Assembly: GCA_937967285.1 (NCBI GenBank)
Contig: CALBSU010000743.1
Location: 1-13,819, forward strand
DNA length: 13,819 nucleotides
Direction of reading: 5' to 3'
Source: an uncultured Acidobacteriota bacterium
GTDB lineage: Bacteria > Acidobacteriota > Blastocatellia > RBC074
A program made the position numbers and the translations under genes. Every line of letters starts with the position of its first letter. The stretch's first letter is position 1. Shown one piece after another: positions 1-13,819 of the stretch. Below the pieces are notes generated by a model. The model ran no database searches. It saw nothing but the letters and a program-made list of their open reading frames with translations, and had not been told where the DNA came from.

Positions 1-5
1 GCGAT

Positions 6-83
6 AGAAAATAGCCCGGGGTGAAGCGAGGCCGCAGGCCGAGCGTAACCCCGGGGCTATTTTCTGACGCCCGCTCCGCGGGC
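6..83. repeat. GC-rich double-hairpin dispersed-type repeat
   Basis: Positions 6-22 and 48-65 form an inverted repeat (AGAAAATAGCCCGGGGT against its complement with one extra C), so an arm of about 17 bp encloses a 25-base centre. The centre contains a direct GGCC-GCA-GGCC motif. A second perfect hairpin follows immediately at 69-83 (GCCCGC, loop TCC, GCGGGC). In one plus-strand frame the centre reads GVKRGRRPSVTPG, a phrase I associate with spurious ORFs over dispersed repeats in some soil bacteria; that association is from memory. No gene is seen between this element and the end of the stress-protein gene at 219. It could be a REP/MITE-like element, or the terminator of a gene to the left of the window. 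Confidence 0.6.
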
Positions 84-218
84 TGAGCAGTTACTATTTT
101 CAATTATCTGCGAGAGGTTATCAGCAACCCGGATGCCACGCCGAATCCCCGGATTTTCGGCTGACAGCAGCACTGATTGCGCACCAAAACGTGGGATCGT
201 TACACCTGATGGGGTATT

Positions 219-674
219 TCAGAGGAGCAGCAGTGTTATGGAGCGGTTTTCAGCGAGGCTTTTTCGGATCTCGTTTTCACGGCTTCGAAGGGCGCGTCCT
301 CCGAGGATCAGAATGTTGACGGTCGATGCCGCCGAGGCGAGTTCGGTCGGGACGTGCCCGCGGACGCTCCTGAACGACCATCTGATCCGGGCCTGTTCGG
401 CGATTTCGGCGAAGTCATGCATGGCCCTTTCGGCGCGGACACGGATTTCGCGCTCCAGGCGCTGTGCATCGAGCTCAGATTCAGTCGCCGACGGGAACCT
501 GATCTCGCGCACGAACGGCAATTGCGCCATGCGGAAGAGGTTGATGTCGATGAGGAACATGCCGATCAGTTCAGCATGCTCCCTGACCGCCAGCCGGACG
601 GCGGATTCGAATGTCCGCAGGTTCTCCTCGCAGGCATCCATCACCACCAGAATGCGTTTGGCCTGATCCTCCAT
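219..674 (-). CDS. Universal stress protein-like small cytosolic protein
   Basis: This is a 151-residue protein read from the ATG at 674. It opens with a beta-strand (KRILVVMDA) followed by a helix, as in the UspA alpha/beta fold, and closes with a second strand (VNILILGGRALRSR, about residues 119-132). The canonical nucleotide-binding pattern GxxGx9G(S/T) of ATP-binding Usp proteins is not visible, so ATP binding is doubtful. The middle is rich in Glu and Arg and probably helical. The start is chosen because its ATG overlaps the stop of the upstream protease gene (TGATG), the usual signature of translational coupling; an in-frame TTG one codon earlier at 677 is possible. The coupling suggests a partner or accessory role for the Lon-like protease. 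The fold is moderately supported and the function is not known. Confidence 0.6.
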   Translation of the reverse strand: MEDQAKRILVVMDACEENLRTFESAVRLAVREHAELIGMFLIDINLFRMAQLPFVREIRFPSATESELDAQRLEREIRVRAERAMHDFAEIAEQARIRWSFRSVRGHVPTELASAASTVNILILGGRALRSRENEIRKSLAENRSITLLLL

Positions 675-3103
675 CAATCGGTCACCTCTGCGTCCTTGCG
701 CGCGAACAGGATCCGTTTCTCCGCCAGTTCGATCAGTCTCGCTTCGACTCGCTGGTTGATGCTTGCAATGGGAAATCGTCCCTCTGCCGATCGCTCGCCG
801 GCGGGCATGCCGGTCAGGATCTCGATCCCCTGGTCGATGGTTTTCACGGGATAGATGTTGAATTTGCCGGCCCGCACTGCCTCGACTACGTCACTTCTGA
901 GCATCAGGTTTCTGACGTTGGCGGAGGGGATCAGCACGCCCTGTTCTCCGGTCAGCCCCCGCGCTTTGCAGACATCGAAAAAGCCCTCGATCTTTTCGTT
1001 GACGCCGCCGATAGCCTGAACTTCCCCATGCTGATTGACCGAGCCGGTGACGGCCAGCGACTGCCTGATCGGCACCTCCGCCAGCGCGGAGAGCAGCGCG
1101 TAAAGTTCGGCCGATGAGGCGCTGTCGCCCTCGACTCCGCCATAGGATTGCTCGAAGACCAGACTGGCTTCTAGCGAGAGCGGGTGGTCTGCGGCATACC
1201 GCGCGCCGAGGTATCCGGAAAGGATCAGGACGCCCTTCGAATGGATCGGCCCGCCCATTTTGACTTCGCGCTCGATGTCGAGCACCTCGCCCTTGCCCAT
1301 TCTGACGCGCGCGGTAATGCGGCTCGGGTGGCCGAAGGCATGCTTGTCGAGCTGGATCACCGACAGGCCGTTGACCTGACCAGTACGCGCGCCGTCGGTA
1401 TCGATCATGATCATGCCCTGCAGGATGGACTCCTGCAGTTTGTCGCGAAGCCGGTCCGCCCGCCTGTGTTGAGAATCTATCGCCGACTGCACGTCTTCCG
1501 CCGAGACGGTCGTACGCCCGGCCTGGCCGGCCCGGTAGTCCGACTCCCTCAACAGGTCGGCCAGCATCGTGATCTGGGCGGAGAGCTTGCCGGAATCCCC
1601 GGCCAGTCGCGAGCTGTGTTCGATGACGCGAGCCACGGCATGTCTGTCGAACGGCATCAGACCTTCCTGCTGAGTCAGCATTCCGATCAGCCGAGCCTGG
1701 GATTTCTGGCTCTCATCGCTGCGTTCCATCTCCTCGTCGAAGTCGACGGCCACCTTGAAGAGCTCGTTGAACTCCGGATCGTAATGGCAGAGCAGATAGT
1801 AGAGCAGCCTTTCCCCGATCAGCACTACCTTCAGGTCGAGCGGGATCGACTGAGGTTCGATCGACACGGTGCTGATCAGCCCGAGAGACTGTCCGAGCGA
1901 TTCGATTCGAATTTCGCCCGATCTGAGCGTCCGCTTGAGTCCCTCCCAGGCATACGGCTGACCGAGGACCTTGTGGGCGTCCAGCACCAGATAACCGCCG
2001 TTTGCCCGATGCAGAGCTCCCGGACGGACCAGCGTGAAGTCCGTCATCAGCGCGCCGAGGTGCGATACGTATTCGATCTGACCGACCAGATTCTGAAACG
2101 TCGGATGGTCCTCATAGATCACCGGCGCCCCGCCGCCGGGCTCGTGATTCACCAGCAGATTGACCTGATACCGGCGCATCAGCAGAGACTCCTGTGAGAG
2201 TCCCTGTTGTGGCAGCCCGAGGGCCGCCGCCAGCGGATTCTCTCCCGGATTGAGGATCGTATCCACGTTCTCGATGACATCCCGCTGGAGAGCGTCGAGA
2301 TATCCCAGAACCTCCGGCAGGGATTCGTATTTTGTTCGCAGATCGCGCAGCATATGCTCGACGGCGAAGCTCGAAACCTCTCGGTTGAGATCCCTGATCT
2401 TCTCGCGCCCCTCTTTCTGCCATTGCGGCGCCTGTTTCATCAGCTTGTGAAGCTGGTCGTGAAGCTCCGATATCGCGTCTTCGATCTTTTTCTGCTCATC
2501 CTTCGGCAGCTTGCCGAACTCATCGGGACTGATCACCTCGCCGTCACGCACCGGCGCGAAAGCGAACCCGGCGGGAGTCTGGAGCAGCGTGATCCCTTTC
2601 TCCTCCGCCTTCCGGCTCAACTCCTCCAGCGCGGACTCATGGCGTTCCTTGATCTCGTCCATGATCGCCTGTTTCCGCGTTCCGTAACTCTCGCTTTCGA
2701 AGACGGACTGAATCGCCGACCGCAGATCCTCGACCAGATGCGCTATGTCCTGCCTGAGGATCAGCCCCTGACCGGGCGGCAGACTGAGATATCGCGGCTG
2801 CTGTTCGTTCTCGAAGTTGTTGACATAACACCAGTCAGTGGGAGTCGGCGATGACGCCGCTTTCTCTTCGAGATACCTGCGGATCGTCGTGTGCTTCCCG
2901 GTTCCGGGCGGGCCGAGTACGAAGAGATTATATCCCGGACGACCGATCCCGATCCCGAACCTGACCGCCTCGATCGCCCGCTCCTGCCCGGCGATCTCGG
3001 TTCGATCGGGCAACTCAGCCGTTGTCTCGAACTCGAACTGCCCGGGATCGCATCTGTTGTAGAGCTCTTCAGGTTTCAATCCACTGGTTGATGTCTTTTC
3101 CAT
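674..3103 (-). CDS. Lon-like ATP-dependent serine protease (AAA_32 / S16 family)
   Basis: This 809-residue protein has the usual length of the AAA_32-type Lon-like proteases, which differ from classical LonA in lacking the N-terminal substrate-binding domain. Walker A is GPPGTGKHT at 64-72. A long charged, coiled-coil-prone insertion follows (about 140-300). The segment RANGGYLVLDA, ending near residue 376, sits where Walker B is expected, but Asp375 is followed by Ala rather than Glu. The C-terminal S16 domain carries the catalytic Ser661 in EGDSASS and Lys704 in GGVNEKIEG. Their spacing of 43 residues is the spacing in known Lon proteases. No signal peptide or membrane segment is evident, so it should act in the cytosol in protein quality control. 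The start is fixed by the double ribosome-binding sequence AGGAGAGGAG at 3106-3115. It is followed by, and coupled to, the stress-protein gene at 219-674. Confidence 0.92.
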   Translation of the reverse strand: MEKTSTSGLKPEELYNRCDPGQFEFETTAELPDRTEIAGQERAIEAVRFGIGIGRPGYNLFVLGPPGTGKHTTIRRYLEEKAASSPTPTDWCYVNNFENEQQPRYLSLPPGQGLILRQDIAHLVEDLRSAIQSVFESESYGTRKQAIMDEIKERHESALEELSRKAEEKGITLLQTPAGFAFAPVRDGEVISPDEFGKLPKDEQKKIEDAISELHDQLHKLMKQAPQWQKEGREKIRDLNREVSSFAVEHMLRDLRTKYESLPEVLGYLDALQRDVIENVDTILNPGENPLAAALGLPQQGLSQESLLMRRYQVNLLVNHEPGGGAPVIYEDHPTFQNLVGQIEYVSHLGALMTDFTLVRPGALHRANGGYLVLDAHKVLGQPYAWEGLKRTLRSGEIRIESLGQSLGLISTVSIEPQSIPLDLKVVLIGERLLYYLLCHYDPEFNELFKVAVDFDEEMERSDESQKSQARLIGMLTQQEGLMPFDRHAVARVIEHSSRLAGDSGKLSAQITMLADLLRESDYRAGQAGRTTVSAEDVQSAIDSQHRRADRLRDKLQESILQGMIMIDTDGARTGQVNGLSVIQLDKHAFGHPSRITARVRMGKGEVLDIEREVKMGGPIHSKGVLILSGYLGARYAADHPLSLEASLVFEQSYGGVEGDSASSAELYALLSALAEVPIRQSLAVTGSVNQHGEVQAIGGVNEKIEGFFDVCKARGLTGEQGVLIPSANVRNLMLRSDVVEAVRAGKFNIYPVKTIDQGIEILTGMPAGERSAEGRFPIASINQRVEARLIELAEKRILFARKDAEVTD

Positions 3104-3105
3104 TA

Positions 3106-3115
3106 CTCCTCTCCT
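3106..3115 (-). promoter_or_regulatory. Ribosome binding site of the Lon-like protease gene
   Basis: The minus strand reads AGGAGAGGAG just before TA-ATG. The upstream AGGAG (3111-3115) lies 7 bases from the ATG at 3103, an ideal spacing, while the second copy would be only 2 bases away. This supports 3103 as the start. I found no convincing promoter between it and the tRNA terminator; the 150 bp between them hold only a small GCCCC-TCA-GGGGC hairpin at 3196-3208. Confidence 0.75.
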
Positions 3116-3250
3116 GTTTTATCTTCGACAGATACTTAAGAAGGCAACCGCTATGCCGTTAGGAGTTATCTCTTATTGTTGCAGGAAAAGGCTTTGCCCC
3201 TCAGGGGCTGCGAAAAATCGCTCACTTCATGCGCGAAAATCCCAGCGCAC

Positions 3251-3279
3251 AAAGCAAAAGGGAAGCGTTTCCGCTTCCC
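3251..3279 (-). terminator. Rho-independent terminator of tRNA-Lys
   Basis: On the minus strand an 8-bp perfect stem (GGGAAGCG / CGCTTCCC, at 3272-3279 and 3260-3267) with a GAAA tetraloop is followed by TTTTGCTTT (3251-3259). It begins about 20 bases after the 3' end of the tRNA, the expected place for an intrinsic terminator of a single-tRNA transcript. Confidence 0.85.
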
Positions 3280-3296
3280 CTCTTGCTTCATATTAA

Positions 3297-3374
<78 letters not shown>

Positions 3375-3412
3375 GTTGTTACGGAGTAATTCGCCGTTCC
3401 AACGAAACTGCA

Positions 3413-3441
3413 ATAATACTCATCAGGTTAGTGATCGTCAA
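3413..3441 (-). promoter_or_regulatory. Sigma-70-type promoter of tRNA-Lys
   Basis: On the minus strand a -35 box TTGACG (3436-3441) and a -10 box TATTAT (3413-3418) are separated by exactly 17 bases, each matching five of six consensus positions. They lie about 40 bases upstream of the mature tRNA 5' end, leaving a 5' leader for RNase P to remove. The -35 box directly abuts the strong hairpin at 3443-3471 that follows the TonB-family gene. Confidence 0.8.
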
Positions 3442-3442
3442 T

Positions 3443-3471
3443 GGGAGCGCAGGCAGGATGACTGCGCTCCC
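3443..3471 (-). terminator. Hairpin after the TonB-family gene, probable transcription end
   Basis: A perfect 10-bp stem (GGGAGCGCAG / CTGCGCTCCC at 3443-3452 and 3462-3471) with a 9-base loop begins 7 bases past the TonB stop codon. It has no U-tract on the minus strand; ATTGACG, the tRNA -35 box, follows instead. It may stabilise the mRNA 3' end or act as a less efficient terminator that shields the tRNA promoter from read-through. Confidence 0.55.
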
Positions 3472-3477
3472 GTGTGA

Positions 3478-5319
<1,842 letters not shown>

Positions 5320-5651
5320 GATGCCCTTTCTTTGACGCTGATCGCAGAACGGAGTAAATCCTCTTTCTTGCGTTACGTTTAGACTGACAGAGTTGTTCTT
5401 CAGTCACTATTTTTACTCGATTCTCTATTTCACCCTCTAAATGCTACTTTTCGATGTTCTTTCCATTAAATTAGATGTACCGGCCGGGATACCTGATATT
5501 AATTTCAACTTAGAACGCGCGAGGCCGGCTGATCGCGGAATAGTTGCCGGGCATCTTGATCAGAGGCCCGGCTTTCACTTAATCTGGAACTGATTTAGAG
5601 AGCATTATCGAAAAGATGTAATCGGAATAATAAGAACGTATTGCATAGCAA
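5320..5651. other. Divergent intergenic region between the TonB and gcdH genes
   Basis: No coding sequence is supported here; short ORFs in this stretch lack ribosome-binding sites and recognisable products. The left half (5320-5475) is AT-rich. The right part (5480-5572) contains several GC-rich complementary segments described separately. I see no strong -35/-10 pair for the plus-strand gcdH gene; the best match, TTATCG-17 bases-TAATAA ending at 5632, is weak. Confidence 0.5.
5480..5572 (+). promoter_or_regulatory. Possible structured leader upstream of gcdH
   Basis: CCGGCC (5480-5485) can pair with GGCCGG (5523-5528). GCCGGGC (5546-5552) pairs with GCCCGGC (5566-5572) around a 13-base loop and is followed by TTTC. 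CTGATC (5529-5534) can pair with GATCAG (5558-5563) inside that loop, which would compete with the last hairpin. The arrangement resembles an attenuator or cis-regulatory RNA, but no known riboswitch class is recognised and no transcription start is established. Confidence 0.3.
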
Positions 5652-5663
5652 GGGAGAGTAATA

Positions 5664-6830
<1,167 letters not shown>

Positions 6831-6833
<3 letters not shown>

Positions 6834-7016
6834 TTGACCAGGAGATTCCGACGCCAAGACGCCAAGGGTTGCCAGGATCTTTGTAAGGATATCAATGCCT
6901 GAGTTAATCCTCACTGGAAACTCGTCGGTTGGATGCAAATGCGGGATTTTCTTCCCTGATGATTCTTGGCATTCCTTGGCGTCGGAATCTCGTGGAGTCC
7001 AAATCTCCTGGCGAAT
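6831..7016. repeat. Diverged inverted repeat between convergent genes
   Basis: GAGATTCCGACGCCAAG at 6842-6858 is perfectly complementary to 6975-6991 (17 bp). The outer segment TGATTxxCCAGGAGATT at 6831-6847 matches the complement of 7002-7018 with two mismatches. Both arms therefore carry the same two modules, in opposite orientation and with different internal spacing. The left arm has a tandem GACGCCAAGACGCCAAGG. The element begins at the gcdH stop codon and ends just outside the regulator's stop codon, so it could terminate both convergent transcripts. No gene is seen in the 188 bp. A small GGGA/TCCC hairpin lies at 6943-6956. Confidence 0.65.
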
Positions 7017-7021
7017 CAGGA

Positions 7022-9082
<2,061 letters not shown>

Positions 9083-9090
9083 AGCGGGTA

Positions 9091-11609
<2,519 letters not shown>

Positions 11610-11638
11610 AATTGTCTACCTTCCTTTAAGGCCGTAGT

Positions 11639-11680
<42 letters not shown>

Positions 11681-11692
11681 CGCCAGTTTTGA

Positions 11693-11717
11693 AATATACC
11701 CGATTATTTCTATGGCA
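11693..11717 (-). promoter_or_regulatory. Weak candidate -10 region for alanine dehydrogenase, between the two repeat arms
   Basis: Minus-strand TATATT (11693-11698) matches five of six -10 positions. The best upstream partner, ATGACT, would need a 19-base spacer, so the -35 is poor. If real, the leader would be about 77 bases and would include array arm 1. The unique 61-base stretch between the arms is the only non-repetitive place for a promoter in this gap. Confidence 0.3.
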
Positions 11718-11740
11718 AGTCATTTTGTTAAAGGATATTT

Positions 11741-13303
<1,563 letters not shown>

Positions 13304-13345
13304 GATTGTTATCCGTATTGCTGGTTGATGGTCGTCCGGGCGGCA

Positions 13346-13606
13346 TCAGTCGGCCTTCGGCGCGGTATGGCAGAGCAGACAACTGACGCGCTCGTCACGC
13401 CATTTTCCGGGATGCTTGTGCTGAATCTCAAGATTTGCCAGAGTATCGGGCAGATGGCACTTGAGGCAGTCCTTGCGCTCCGTCACGGTCAGATGCTCCG
13501 CCGGCTGGGCGGGCATCGGACGGGCCTTGTTCTTGGTCGACAGGAAATAGAGCCCGCCCACCACTGCCAGGACGATAAAGATGAAAAGAAGATCACGCGA
13601 TTTCAT
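13346..13606 (-). CDS. Small membrane-anchored diheme cytochrome c
   Basis: This 86-residue protein begins MKSRDLLF, with a single hydrophobic segment (about 5-23) acting as an uncleaved anchor or signal. The rest should be periplasmic and carries two CxxCH heme-binding motifs, CLKCH (47-51) and CLLCH (76-80), with His63 and His65 between them as possible distal ligands. It resembles a minimal multiheme c-type domain rather than class I cytochrome c. The role is probably electron transfer; the partner is unknown. GGGGAG 4 bases before the ATG at 13606 fixes this start. An in-frame ATG at 13693 would add 29 residues, but most of that stretch would be encoded by the heptanucleotide array and is almost certainly spurious. 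It lies 42 bases upstream of the aldehyde dehydrogenase gene. Confidence 0.82.
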   Translation of the reverse strand: MKSRDLLFIFIVLAVVGGLYFLSTKNKARPMPAQPAEHLTVTERKDCLKCHLPDTLANLEIQHKHPGKWRDERVSCLLCHTAPKAD

Positions 13607-13622
13607 ATGACTCCCCAGGTCA

Positions 13623-13676
<54 letters not shown>

Positions 13677-13692
13677 GGAAATGCCCATATCA

Positions 13693-13819
<127 letters not shown>

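Noticed and set aside
675..677. TTG start one codon upstream for the Usp-like gene
   Set aside because: The ATG at 674 forms a standard TGATG overlap with the protease stop codon and needs no rare start.
1184..2197. 337-codon open frame on the plus strand
   Set aside because: It is antisense to the Lon-like protease, whose motifs are intact, and has no recognisable product.
3118..3147. TTGCCT-18 bases-GATAAA as promoter of the Lon-like gene
   Set aside because: Both boxes match only four of six positions, and the implied start would fall inside the ribosome-binding sequence.

Overview
The window looks like a chromosomal segment of a moderately GC-rich, probably aerobic bacterium. My best guess is Acidobacteriota, perhaps Blastocatellia. 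This rests on a zinc-ribbon TonB-family protein with a glycine-rich linker, a dispersed repeat whose translation reads GVKRGRRPSVTPG, and the style of the sigma-54 regulator and aldehyde dehydrogenase. No rRNA or phylogenetic marker is present, so the assignment is inference. There are no phage, transposase or CRISPR genes.

Layout, left to right. Positions 1-90 hold a GC-rich hairpin repeat. On the minus strand follow a small universal-stress-like protein (219-674) and, overlapping it by one base, an AAA_32/Lon-type serine-lysine protease (674-3103). A tRNA-Lys(TTT) gene (3300-3372, minus) comes next with a clear terminator and a clear sigma-70-type promoter, then a 596-residue TonB-family energy transducer (3478-5268, minus). 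A 395-bp divergent intergenic region separates it from the only plus-strand gene, a glutaryl-CoA dehydrogenase (5664-6833).

The right half is minus strand throughout. Read in the direction of transcription, it begins with the last 28 codons of a membrane protein at the window edge, then a membrane-anchored diheme c-type cytochrome of 86 residues and an NAD(P)-dependent aldehyde dehydrogenase (11780-13303). Next is a tightly packed three-gene unit: alanine dehydrogenase (10497-11609), a PDZ-radical SAM-DUF512 protein (9091-10497) and a sigma-54-dependent activator with two GAF domains (7022-9082). The first two genes of this unit overlap by one base (TAATG); the third starts 8 bases after the second.

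The shared theme is amino-acid and organic-acid oxidation: alanine to pyruvate, an aldehyde to its acid, and glutaryl-CoA to crotonyl-CoA. There is also a possible electron carrier and a possible dedicated regulator. That these genes form one pathway is inference.

The most unusual non-coding features are two pairs of facing heptanucleotide arrays (unit GTANAAA, where the fourth base takes all four values). They bracket the two intergenic regions at 11641-11783 and 13623-13728, and one of them runs through the stop codon of the aldehyde dehydrogenase. Also notable are a perfect TATAAT placed 7 bases before the regulator's ATG, suggesting a leaderless mRNA, and a natural GAFTDA in place of GAFTGA in the same regulator. 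I did not find a convincing new defence or mobile system.
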